Source: Cervus elaphus (lineage: Eukaryota > Chordata > Mammalia > Artiodactyla > Cervidae). From it: a DNA stretch of 64,000 bases. The stretch covers positions 29,485,001 to 29,549,000 of the forward strand of contig NC_057843.1 in the NCBI RefSeq assembly GCF_910594005.1, in the 5' to 3' direction. Positions within the stretch are counted from its first letter, which is position 1. Each line of letters opens with the position of its first letter. Below the pieces are notes generated by a model. The model saw only the letters and a list, made by a program, of their open reading frames with translations, was not told where the DNA came from and did not search any database. Of the stretch, positions 10,871 through 21,203 are shown in pieces. A program made the translations under genes and the position numbers.

Positions 10871-11734
10871 CTAAGAGCAGCCAGTTACTATTAACTGCAT
10901 TGTTGCTAAGATTATGGTTCAAGTGAGATCTTCTTTTAAAAAAAAAAGACTACAATGTAATTTTCAAATATATGCAGAATTAAACTCAGCTGTAACCAGT
11001 TTCCATTGATGATTGCTCATATTTGATGGTATTTATTTCTACATCCCCCAGCAACTGGATTATTTTGTCAGAAATATCAGCTATCATGTCATGATCTGTA
11101 AGTATTTCAGTATCTATTTATAAGTGATAAATACAACAAATAAATGATTCAGATAATCTTACTATTACAGATAAATATTTGAGGGCCTTGGAGCTGAAAA
11201 TCTTGGCTAAGTCTAGCTAGTAGATGTTCTCTTCACTGTGTTTAATGCTTACTTGGACCTTGGAAGATCCAAGCTGTTAGATGTTGAAGTAGATCAATAC
11301 GTGGAAAGTACTTAGAAAAGTGTCAGCACAATATATTGGTTCAGTAATTGTTAGTTAGTAGAGCAGTTAGAGTGTGACCAGAATTGAAAAATTTGTTCTG
11401 ATTTTTGCTTAGGGACTTTTCTGTCTTAGACATAATGAATTGATGACTCATGATGGATAATGAAGGTTTCTCATAAACAAAGACCCTAAACTTCACAGGT
11501 TTGGTAGACATTTAGAGAGACCAACTAAAGAAAGGATGAAACCACTAAAGAAATGCAACTTTTTTTTTTTTTTTTTGCATGTAGTATGGCCTTTTGACTT
11601 ATGTTAGTATTCTATCATTGAATTTTTGCAAAATATTTTGTAAAGCCAGGAAAACATTCAAATAATAATAAGCTGAGATCTGTTTTTATTTGCTTGATGG
11701 AAATCATCACAACCATCTGTCCATGCTCTTTACC
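10871..11734. other. Unassigned AT-rich DNA
   Basis: No gene or confidently named repeat. It contains a 17-base T run near 11562-11579 flanked by short complementary ends (atgcaa and ttgcat). Confidence 0.55.
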
Positions 11735-12260
11735 TTGATTGACTGTCCACTATGTATCATACACTCTAAGTCATGTCCAACTCTTTGTGATTCCATGGAT
11801 TGTAGCCCACTAGGCTCCTCTGTCCATGGGATTCTCCCGGCAAGAATACTGGAGTGGGTTGCCATGCCTTCCTTCCTCCAGGGATCGAACTCATGGCTTT
11901 TATGTCTCTTGCATTGGCAGGTGGGTTCTTTACCACTCGCACCACCTGGGAAGCCCCAATATATATCAGGTACTAGTAAGATTCTGGAGATTGATATATA
12001 AATGTTATAGTATTTGGCTCACAGACATACTTAAACAAAATGAATAAACAACATCACAGGGTCTAACAGAGACCTAGTTAACGTGCAGATGGCAATCGAT
12101 TCTCTTAGGCCAATTCAATGTGAGCAATGAAGTGGTGAAGTAAAGGCATATGGCCCAACGAAAACATCTTGAAGGAGTTGATATTTGAGTTGGACTTTAA
12201 GGACAGGTTATATTTTGCTGTGCGGAGGAACAGGGGAAGGGCATTTTAGGTGGTAGTAGG
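11735..12260 (-). repeat. L2 LINE relic, antisense, split by a Bov-tA
   Basis: Left fragment 11735-11765 ('gactgtccactatgtatcat') and right fragment from 11958 ('caggtactagtaagattctggagattg') rejoin into the antisense L2 3' region. The 12.1-12.26 kb part ('ttgagttggactttaaggacagg', 'ggaagggcattttagg') resembles sequence often found just beyond it in the same ancient repeat. The far end is uncertain. Confidence 0.5.
11766..11957 (-). mobile_element. Bov-tA SINE, antisense
   Basis: Reverse complement of Bov-tA, from the Bov-A end ('tcatgtccaactctttgtg') to the tRNA-like head ('caccacctgggaagcccc'). It interrupts an L2 relic. Confidence 0.9.
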
Positions 12261-12639
12261 AAGTGATGCAGAGCAGTGAAGTGTAGCAGGGTCCTTGTAT
12301 TCTGGGAAGACTGCATTTTCAGGTGACTTCTTCAGTGGATATGTGGGGACATTGGTTGGAAAATGTCCTACTCTGCCCCCCCTTGCCGTATCCCTTGTGA
12401 ATTTCTCCAGGTTCATTGTTTTCCAGATTAGAATCTTTATATTCATTGGGATGGGGCGGGGGGAGAATCCATGAACTATTTTCAATTTTCCAAAAAGCTC
12501 AAGGAAATTAAACACTGCCTTATAGGGTTAAAACCAACCTTCTCATCAAAGCTGCAGGACCTTTGCTTCAGTTATGACTCTGCAGTAAAGGCATTTGGCC
12601 ACCAACTTTGGGAAGGTCTTCCTTTCAGAGAGCTTACAT

Positions 12640-12800
12640 GGGTCAGGAATTTCAAACATAGGTTTTGGAGGCAGATAGTTTTGAGTGTGAGTATTGGCTC
12701 TGCGGCTTCTTCTGATCTATGTGACGGGTGCCAGCTTATTCATCTTTTGAAGCCTCACTTTCCTTGGTTAACTACTAGGATATACTTTACATCTTAATCT
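12640..12800 (+). repeat. MIR relic
   Basis: 'ggttttggaggcagatag', 'gagtattggctctgcggc', 'tctatgtgacgggtgcc' and 'gaagcctcactttccttgg' follow one another exactly as MIR blocks do, each with several substitutions. Confidence 0.7.
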
Positions 12801-14788
12801 TATTATGTAAGTAGAGAGTATGGCCTGCCTGTGGAAATGATGAATGCTGCCAGGTAAATTACGACCTTTTGTGTGTCCATCAACATCACTGGGCAAAATT
12901 GTTCCTATCTGGGGTCCTCACTGAGGATCTCTGGGGTAGACTGCTGCCAGGGCTTGATGGTCACACTCTGGACTCCAGCTTGCCACTGTGTCTGCTGACG
13001 GCTTTGTTTGAATGCCTTCAAGATCCGCATTGATCCCCTCCTTTTGGCCCAGTGTCTGGCTGAGAGGAGTTCCTGAGCCTGACTGCTTGCCTCTATCTTG
13101 CAAAAGCTGGAAAGAAACACTCTCCATTTCCCACCCAGCTCATCCGTCAACTTCAAGACTTCAAACGCCACACTCTGTTTCAGCTTGCTGTTTTCTATAC
13201 CTGACACATATACAAATGTGTTCAATGCACATTTCCTCTGCTTGGGCATGGCTTTGGGGAGCCCTAATGGAGGCTCAGTGGTTTCATGTTTTTTAGTCTC
13301 TATTGCCTAAAAGAACCGATACAAAGGCCAAACAAAGAGGTGGTAGGTATGGATGTCATTTAATGTTACAGTCATATGGCAAGTCTGAAAATGATTTCAG
13401 AGTTACTAGTGTGCCCTAAATGGCCTGTTCATATAAAATAAGCTCCTCTCGAAAATGGCTTGAAATTTCACTTTCTTTTATTGAGTTGACTCTTAGAAAT
13501 ATAGAATCGTTGACAACTCATATCCAACACTGTTCATTGTACAGTGCTGGGCAAACATAAAGCAATTCTCTTTGGATAACTGCCCATGTACTTTACTGTT
13601 CATATACGCTTTCCAAAAGTTTCAGATCTGGAAAAACATAAAAAAGTCAGGAAATCTCACTTGAACAAGCTTTCTTGGGCAGATTTCTGGCAAATAATGC
13701 TTCCTGTTACATAGGAAATACTCTTAAACTTAGCTTCATTTATAGTACTTTGGCTGGCCTGCTATTTAAGCTGTGAATTCTCTTTGGTTCCTAGTAACAG
13801 AAATGAAAAAGTGAGGCAACAACAACAGAAGTGACTTGAGGACATTTAGGGTTTTATTTTTCTCTCACATAAAATATATCGGGGGATTGGTACTTGGGGT
13901 GATATGGCAGCTCCCTGATGCTATCAAAGACCAAGCCTTCTAGGTTTGTGCGCCACTATCCACAGGGTGTAACTCTTAACTTCATATTGTCGAGATGACT
14001 GCTGGAATGACAGCCATCATGCTGATGCTCATACAGGGAAAACTGAATGAGTTAAGGGCAAAATAAGTATGTGAAGCCTTGCTTTAAGAGATTTTTCTGG
14101 AAGTCCCTCTCTGTCACTTGTACTCACATCCCAACAGTCATAATTCTCTCACATAGCATTCTTTAGCTGCAGGAGAGTTTGATTACATATTCAAATGGGC
14201 CTATTTCCTCCTTTAATAAAACTAGTGTTTGTTCATAAGGAGAGAATGGCTATTTGGCAGGCAGGTAACAGTTTGTGATACATCTACCTTTAATCGTAAC
14301 TAGAATTTTTACTTATTCTTGGCTGAAAATCATAAGGGAAAAGTGGAAAAGTTAATTTTCTAACTACAAATAGATATAACTGGTTTTTATAGTGAAGAGC
14401 TAATTAAATACTCCAATCTATAGCAATACATTTGAGAAGACTTGTATTGGACTTTCTCTGGTTTCCGCTTGTAATCTTAAACCTAAGGGGTCTCCTTGTA
14501 GTCATTGTTCTCTTGCAATTGTTCAGTGGAACTTTCATGATACATTTATCTTGTTATAATGAAGAAGGACATTTGGGTGAGAAGATATTATGTAAACACC
14601 TAGTTCCAAGGACATTTTCTAAGATTGTTTTCTTGTTTTCTGATGATGATTGCACTAAGTTAGCTGGAAGAAAGGAAGGAAATAACACGTTTTGAGAACT
14701 ACAGAAAGGTATAATACAGTGCTTTTCTATTATCTTTATTTTTTTACTTTTAATATTTTACAATATATCCTTGTAGTCCACTTACTTT
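12801..14788. other. Unassigned DNA with a possible ancient repeat
   Basis: No gene recognised. 13.82-14.20 kb looks like a medium-reiterated mammalian repeat that I cannot name: it has a characteristic 'ctctcacataaaatat' start, a 'gatatggcagctcc' block and a 'tttctggaagtccc' block. The 94- to 114-codon open frames on both strands near 12.9-13.3 kb overlap one another and have no recognisable domain. Confidence 0.4.
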
Positions 14789-15420
14789 TTTTTTAAATTT
14801 TGTTTTATATTAGAGTATAATTGATTTACAATGTTGCATCTAGTTTCAGGTATAAAGCAAAGAGGTTCAGTTATACATATATCAATTATTTTTCAGATTG
14901 TTTTCTCATATTGGTTGTTACAGAATACTGAGTATGTGCTATACAGTAGCTGTCTGTTGATATCTATGTTATATATAATAGTGTATATTTTTTAGTCCGC
15001 AGCTCCTAACTTATCCCCCCCACCATGCTTCCACTTTGGTAACAAGTTTGCTTTCAAAGTCTGTGAGTCTATTCTGTAAATAAGTTCTTTTGTATCATTG
15101 ATTAAAAGATTCCACATGTAAGTAATATCATATGATTTCTCTTTCTCTGTTTGACTTACTTCACTTAGCACGATAACCTCCAGGTCCATCCATTTTGCTA
15201 CAAATGGCATTACTACATTCTTTTTAATGGATGAATAATATTCCAGTGTATATATGTATCACATCTTCTATATCTGTTGCTTTGTTGATGGGCATCTAGG
15301 TTTCTTCCATGTCCTTGCTATTGTGAACAGTGCTGCAATGAACGTTGAGGGGCATGTATCTTTTTGAATTGTGATTTTCTCCAGATATATGCCCAGCAGT
15401 GGCTTTGTTATCTTTAATAG
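14789..15420 (-). mobile_element. 5'-truncated L1 3' end, antisense
   Basis: Starts with the L1 3' terminus in reverse ('attagagtataattgattta'), passes through the 3' UTR and reaches the reverse complement of the ORF2 end ('ggatgaataatattccag', 'ctattgtgaacagtgctgcaatgaacg'). Substitutions and gaps leave no usable frame. A Bov-tA abuts its 5' side. Confidence 0.85.
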
Positions 15421-15443
15421 TTAGATTATTTCTTCATATAAAA

Positions 15444-15630
15444 CCATGGTGGCTCAGTCAGTAAAGAATCTGCCTGCAATGCGGGAGACCTGGGTTCATT
15501 CCCTGGGTTGGGAAGATCCCCTGGAGAAGAGTATGGCAACCCGCTCCAGTATTCTTACCTGGAGTATTCCATGGGCAGAGGAGCCTGGCTATAGTCCGTG
15601 AGACGACTGAGCGACTAACACTTTCACTTC
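15444..15630 (+). mobile_element. Bov-tA SINE with internal deletion
   Basis: Complete tRNA-like head (ccatggtggctcagtcag) and Bov-A part. About 10-20 bases are missing between 'gcctgg' and 'ctatagtccgtgagacg', near the end of the Bov-A unit. Confidence 0.9.
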
Positions 15631-15654
15631 TTTCAAAAGCAAACTGAAAATTTG

Positions 15655-15810
15655 CTGTTGTTCAGTCGCTAAGTCATGTTCAACACTTGCAACCCCATGG
15701 ACTGCAGCGTGCCAGGCTTCCCTCTCCTTGACTATCACCCAGAGTTTGCTCAAACTCATATCCATTGAATTGGTGATGCCGTCTTCTGTCACTTCCTTCT
15801 CCTCATGCCC
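15655..15810 (-). mobile_element. BovB LINE 3' fragment, antisense
   Basis: Reverse complement of the BovB (ART2A-type) 3' end: 'tgttcagtcgctaagtcatg', then 'gtttgctcaaactcatatcc' and 'attggtgatgccgtc'. It is shorter and more diverged than the copies at 38.9 and 45.6 kb. Confidence 0.85.
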
Positions 15811-16289
15811 TCATGGACTAGAAAGAAAACCTGGAAGTAAGAATGCTTTTCTCTCAAATATTTTTCTGCTCATGGGGAAACAGCTGAAGGAATGTCACGG
15901 TGGAATTTAAATCACATTCAAGCATTTATCTCATTGAGTTCTATAGAAGGAAACCAACACCAGTGAAATTGACCATTTCAAAGTATCTATTCCCTGAAAA
16001 GAACAGCAATCATTGTTCTTCCATGTTTTCTTTCCTTTAAATTACATGACATTCATCAGAAGAGATATTATTTCCTCCTTTATCCAGGAAACTGGACCAA
16101 ATTTGAACTCTTATCTTCTCTCAACATTTTCACTGATGGAGTCCCATCTAGTCCTATATTAAAAGGTCAAAATCTCAAACTAGGTAAGGCCTTGGATGTG
16201 CCCCAAGGAGCTTTAGTGACTAGTGTTCCTATCTTCCAATGTTGTTTCCTTGATAACAGTCTCACTCACTCTTTGCTTTACATTAGAAT
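15811..16289. other. Unassigned DNA
   Basis: No gene or confidently named repeat is visible between the BovB fragment and the MER-type relic. Confidence 0.5.
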
Positions 16290-16445
16290 TAATCTATGGG
16301 AGGGGTGATTAAAATGCAAATGCTCTGGCCTCCTTCCTGCTCTAGAGATCTTCACTTGGAGGATCTGGGGTGGATCTCAGGTGTATGCATTTTAAATTCT
16401 CTGCTCAGATGACTCTTGTGGCCCAGGAATGGTGGAGAATCACAG
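16290..16445. repeat. Probable hAT-Charlie/MER-type DNA transposon relic
   Basis: Contains 'gattaaaatgcaaatgctctggcc', 'gatctggggtggatctcagg' and 'ggtggagaatcacagcg', which resemble blocks of common non-autonomous MER elements ('aaatgcagattcctgggcc', 'gtctggggtggggcccagg', 'tgagaatcactg'). I cannot fix the subfamily. Confidence 0.45.
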
Positions 16446-16574
16446 CGTTAGACCTACTGGAGTTCTGGAGTTAGGGACGTTCATGGCCTATCTTCCTAAC
16501 CGGATGGTAGGCCCTCGTGGAATGGGCACTGAGCCTTTTTCTTTTTTGTTGTTGTTTGTTTATTTGGTCCGTGG

Positions 16575-16689
16575 TAAATGGCAGCCCACTCCAGTATTCT
16601 TGCCTAGAGAATCCCATGGACGGAGGAGCCTGGCGGGCTACAGTCCACGGGGTCACCAAGAGTCGGACACGACTGAGCGACTTAACTTA
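16575..16689 (+). mobile_element. Bov-A SINE, lacking the tRNA head
   Basis: Begins inside the unit at 'aaatggcagcccactccag' and runs to 'acgactgagcgacttaac'. Few substitutions, so it is relatively young. Confidence 0.9.
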
Positions 16690-19379
16690 GGGGTTAAAAA
16701 AATATTTGCAGATTAACGGTAAGAAAAAAAGAGAAGAAGAAATTTATCTGGAGTTAAGGCACAGAATTCACTCGCATTGGTGAAGAACAGACTGTCTAAC
16801 AGCACAAGTGAAAGGAGAAGGGTTCTGCTCCATGGGACAGATTCTCATGAGCATTTCAGGATTCAGATGAGCTGGCCAGCTAGCAGCCCCTGTCTTGTCC
16901 CACCTCGATCCATTCCTCTTCTGCTGATTTATTTTCATCCAAGCACTTCACACCTGCTTGTCCTGTCCTGCTCTCCACCCCTACTACCACTAGCGTTAGT
17001 TACTTGAGAGTCAGAATCTGCTCTGCTGCTCACTTGCATTTTCCCAGTGCACACAACAGTCCTTGGCATACAATGAAGGGAGTGGAAAAAGAATTATGTG
17101 ATGTTCTGAGTCACAGCAGGAAGGAGTGAGATTGGAGGGGATACAGGCTAGTCTTGAGTATTGCAGGGCTCAGGAGGCAAAATGCTAAGTTACTCCAACA
17201 CTTAATTAGCTATTTTTATTAAGTGTCCAAGCCTCCTTCATTTAACGGGTGTTTTACTCCTTTTATCTCAAGAAAGATGGCAGAAGTTTGTGTCTTTTGG
17301 CTTTGATCACATTATTTCTGGGTTTTGTTACTTAATAAGGCAGAAGTTTAAATTAACATCATTCTCCATTGCCTGTTGAGGGGTTAGCTGTACTGTACAG
17401 AATGGGTTTTGGCAATTTTTCAATGGACGGAAGAAAAAGAAACCTCTTTTGGGGAGTTATAGTGGGGGAAGGAGGGAAAGCCATTTACCTGAGCCCCGGG
17501 GGTCCATCTGCTTTGCAGAAAAGGTCTGCCATGAAATCGAGTCACCCAAGCCTTGTGAGGGTGCCAGCTCAGGGGCATGTAGGAGGAGGACTGGGCCAAC
17601 GATAGCCTACAGTCATCACGGAGCCAGAGAGGAAGTTTGGAAGGTGAATTCAGAGTCTGCCCTGTGTTCAGAGCCCTCTCATACTTTACAGGGCAATCAA
17701 ACACATCGTCAGGCTGAGCAAAAGCCACTGCTGCAGGTCCTCCTTAAAATGTGCAATCGCCTAGGCTCTGATTTGAGGCTCATGCCAACAGGATGTGCAT
17801 TTACTCTTTTTCCTCTCCATTCACTCACGGCAGGGCTAGTGTGATGGCTTACAGAACACGGTAACACTGGCTTGTTGCACATTTAGATCACTTCAGCCAA
17901 AGGTCTGTGCCTGTATTAATTAGCTTCTGCGAAAACATTGCCTTCACTTAAACTGTTTGAATACATCTTGTTGAATCATCGGCTTGACTCAAGTGTTATT
18001 AATTCAAGAATCAAAATGTCTTTTGTCCCTATCAGATAAACGTTGCCATAGCAAATGTAGCATAAACAGATTTGTTCAAGCCACAACAACCTATAGAAGC
18101 CCACAGACAAAGGAGGACCGGTTTCGCCTTCACAGAGGCCCTGGTGCCGCAGTAAATGCCACCCAGTGGCCTAGAACACAGCCACACAAACCCATACTGA
18201 TGAGTGGAACCTGGGACCCACTTATCCCATGGAGAAGCCTTTGTCATTGGAGGGTTTTTATCAAATTTGAACAGTCAGTGGAACATCTGGCTTTAATACT
18301 GATAGAAGCTGTCGGATTTTGGCTGTTCTCTGGCCTTGCATATTTTCCACCCTCTGTATCAGTGCCTGTTGTCAGTGATTTGATGAAGTTAAATGGACTG
18401 CATTTGATTCCTTGAGCACAAGAAAAATTACAGAATAAGTGTGCAGTTAGTTGCTCTGGGTTAGGATCCCAAAACATTTAAGAAGCAAAGAGAATGAAGA
18501 AAGCACTTTCCAAGACCTCATCTCAGGTGAGCCCACCTTGTTTACCAAGAATCAAGGAGGGTGCAATTAAACCATATGGGTGATGTCACTGAACCAGTAC
18601 CAACTTTTGTGGGTTTGATTGCAGCCAGAAAAAAAGGATGATGAGAGGGAGGCGCAGGACTGAAATGAGTATGCAGGGTCTTCCGATGTCAGCCTTCCCC
18701 AGAGGACCTTGTCAATCTCACCCACCCTCTGCCAGGCCAGTTGATGTTGTCTGGCACGACTGGCAATCACGGCGCAGAAAATGACAGGACCCAAGTGAAG
18801 ATGGAGATTGAATTCACACCTCATCACATCCCATAAAGGGCAATTTTTCAAGGTCAGCATTTAGGTGAATTAAAGGAACAGCATTTGGCAGAGGGCCCTC
18901 CGCTCACCCCTCGGCAGGCCATCCATCCAGCTGCCACCGTTTGTGTGCAGAGGGAACTCAGACACACACGCGTGCGCGCGTGCGCGCACACACACACACA
19001 CTGCACTCTAATGAGCACATCTGTGTCCTACCAAGCAGACTGGTGGGTTTGGGTGCAGATCTTATTTGTTAAAAAATGCCCCCATGATGTCCAAGAGAGG
19101 AAAACAGCAATTGTAAAAACATCGGTGAAGGGAAAATAGGCTCAAGAAGTACCAAATTATCTTCATCTGGGACGGAGAGAGTTTCATCTGTAATTTACCT
19201 GAATGTGAATGGGGGACCTGTACCCCAAATACTCCCTCCCTTGCAGCCAGACAGGCTGCTGGCTGTTTTCTGATGTAGGACTGACTGTCACCCATGAAGG
19301 AACCATTGGTGTGTTTGGGTCATTGGGCTGTTCTGAAGTGTCCTGGCCCACCAAGCATGGAGCTCACTCAGCGCAACTG
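16690..19379. other. Repeat-poor unassigned block
   Basis: Nearly 2.7 kb without a recognisable SINE, LINE or LTR, in contrast with the surrounding density. Open frames of 131 and 143 codons (17449-17844 and 17984-18415, plus strand) have no domain, no obvious splice context and no family resemblance. 17.17-17.36 and 17.86-18.13 kb are rich in TTAATTA-type cores and look like candidate conserved non-coding sequence. I see no gene. Confidence 0.5.
18962..19001. repeat. 40-bp alternating purine-pyrimidine tract (CA/CG mixed)
   Basis: Strict purine-pyrimidine alternation for 40 bases: a CA block, a central CG/TG-rich block with a GCGCGC core, then a second CA block. Such tracts favour left-handed Z-DNA under negative supercoiling. 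It contains an unusual concentration of CpG for AT-rich intergenic DNA. Confidence 0.9.
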
Positions 19380-19520
19380 CTTCATCTCCAGAAGGAGGCC
19401 ATTGAGGTCCAGAGAGGTAGGGTGAGTTTCCCAGCGTCGAGTAGCTAGCTCGAGCCAGAGATAGAGCTTGTTTCCCTAATTCCTAGCCAGATGCTCTGCT
19501 GGCCTCCATGCTGCTTCTGA
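19380..19520 (-). repeat. MIR relic, antisense
   Basis: 'ccattgaggtccagagaggtaggg', a 'gagtttcccagcgtcgagtagctagc' block and then 'ctaattcctagccagatgctctgc' are reverse-complement MIR blocks in the right order. Confidence 0.6.
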
Positions 19521-19611
19521 GATGCAGATAAAACAGCCTTCCTTGTCGCTTCCAACAGGAGGCCTGTTCTGGTCACTGAAATCCTCTGGTTAGGTTCTAT
19601 TAAGTCAGTTC

Positions 19612-19725
19612 AGTGGTCACTTATGAAATACCTACCACACTCCTGATACCATTCTGTGTTTTGAGGACCCAGGAAGTACAGACCCAGCATAAGACTGTCA
19701 TGTAAAAGTTTTATCACATGCAGTG
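19612..19725 (-). repeat. Probable L2 relic, antisense
   Basis: 'cttatgaaatacctaccacactcctgatac' followed by 'gaggacccaggaagtacag' fits the antisense L2 3' region (increasing-distance blocks for 'attgagcacctactatgtgcc' and 'gctggggatacag'). Very diverged. Confidence 0.4.
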
Positions 19726-20837
19726 GTCCTCTTCTTCTCATCTTAGGGAAGATGAAGCTGAGGGGCAGAGAGGTAGATAAAAAGGTTGTATGAGTGCTAA
19801 AGAGGGAGAGGCTGTTTCCCAATGAGGTCCTGGCGAGGACTTAGCGGAGAGGTACTGAAGTTGTTTCTTAGAGAATGGTCAGGGTTCTGAGGGGAAGAGC
19901 CAGAGAGTGGGGAGCATTTCATGTTGGGAGCATGAGGAATATCATGGCTTCTGGAGACCAACATTAATAGAGATTTGTCATCTTACCAGAAGTCCTAGTC
20001 CATTCTCTTAAGTATTTCTATAAACTCTCGCCCAAAGAAGTAGAGATTTGTTATCCTGGAAGTTTCTTCTTGTTCTGTATATTGAACTTCATTTCTAGGC
20101 TTTGGAGGAGAAACAAAGCAAGAAAACCCCAAAACAAACACAGAGCTACAGCAAAATAGGCTTAGTGTGCATACTGATGAATAAACTATGCAATTCCAAT
20201 GCAGTAACACAAGTAGACTATTAAAAATATGGGAGAAAATTAGGATGAGGGAAAGAAAGTATAAAAAAAATCAGGTGAGATAGGGGCAGTGAAATAAGAA
20301 AAAAGTAGAACAGTGGTTTCTAGGGAGTTTAATCCTGAAATCTTAACAGCTTTTGTTCAGATAAAGAACAGAAGATTGGGTCCCCTTCCGCAGTCTCACC
20401 TGTGTCCAACACGCACACACACGCATACACAACCCAGGGTAGCACCTGAATGAACTGCATGTAACACTCCTAGTTCCCAAATTAGAGTGTGTGCTCACTG
20501 GTGTGCTTCAGGGTTTGTTTCTCGACAGCCCTCAGTATGTTGATTGCCTTTCCCCTAACTATATTGAACACACTCACCATCATTTCTCCCCACCCTCATG
20601 CACACACACTTGGTCCTCTATAAATTTTCAACTGTGGTTTGTATTGCCACCAGTATTCATGTTCTAGATATTGGCACAAAAACAGAGTGTGAAAAAAGTG
20701 AACGGATTCTTTTCTAAAATAATTGAGTACTCTCTGTGTGTTGTGTACCATGGATATTCCTACTGCATCAAGTTTAAAACTGAGGGTCAGTCCAAATAAC
20801 ACTCATAATTTTGCAGCCAAAATGTTTGAACAGCAAC
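19726..20837. other. Unassigned DNA
   Basis: No gene or named repeat recognised. Short CA-rich runs occur at about 20408-20430 and 20600-20610. Confidence 0.5.
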
Positions 20838-21203
20838 CTGGTGTGGACTGAAGGTTTGTGGCCCCCGAAAATCCATTTGTTGAAGCCCTAAACCTGGTGA
20901 GATGTTATTAGGAGGTAATGAGATACAGTGAGATGAGGTCATGAGGAGGCACCCCCTGAAGCCTCACCCCCATGATGGGATTAGTACTTTTATAAGAATA
21001 GAAATAGACAGCAGAGCCTTCCCTTCCCCATATGAGGACACAGCAACCATCTTCAAGCCAGGAAGAGAGCCCTCCCCTGAACTTAACTATGCTGATACCC
21101 TGATCTCAAACTTGTAGCATCCAGAGCTAGGAGAAGGAAATTTCTGTTGTTTAAACCACTCATTCTATAATATTTTCTTACAGCAGTCTGAGTTAAGATA
21201 TAC
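20838..21203 (+). repeat. Solo LTR of MaLR retrotransposon (MLT1A-like)
   Basis: Order of blocks matches an MLT1A-type LTR: 'ccatttgttgaagccctaaacc', 'tattaggaggtaatgag', 'gaggtcatgaggaggcacc', 'gatgggattagtacttttataagaa', 'tgaggacacagcaaccatc', 'tttctgttgtttaaaccac' and 'ttacagcagtctgagttaagata'. No internal gag or pol sequence is attached, so it is a solo LTR or a truncated remnant. It is a decayed endogenous element with no coding capacity. Confidence 0.75.

Noticed and set aside
17449..17844. 131-codon open frame, plus strand
   Set aside because: No domain and a competing frame of similar length on the other strand.
17984..18415. 143-codon open frame, plus strand
   Set aside because: No recognised domain, no repeat origin, no convincing splice sites. 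Length is within chance for less AT-rich DNA. Conservation data would be needed.
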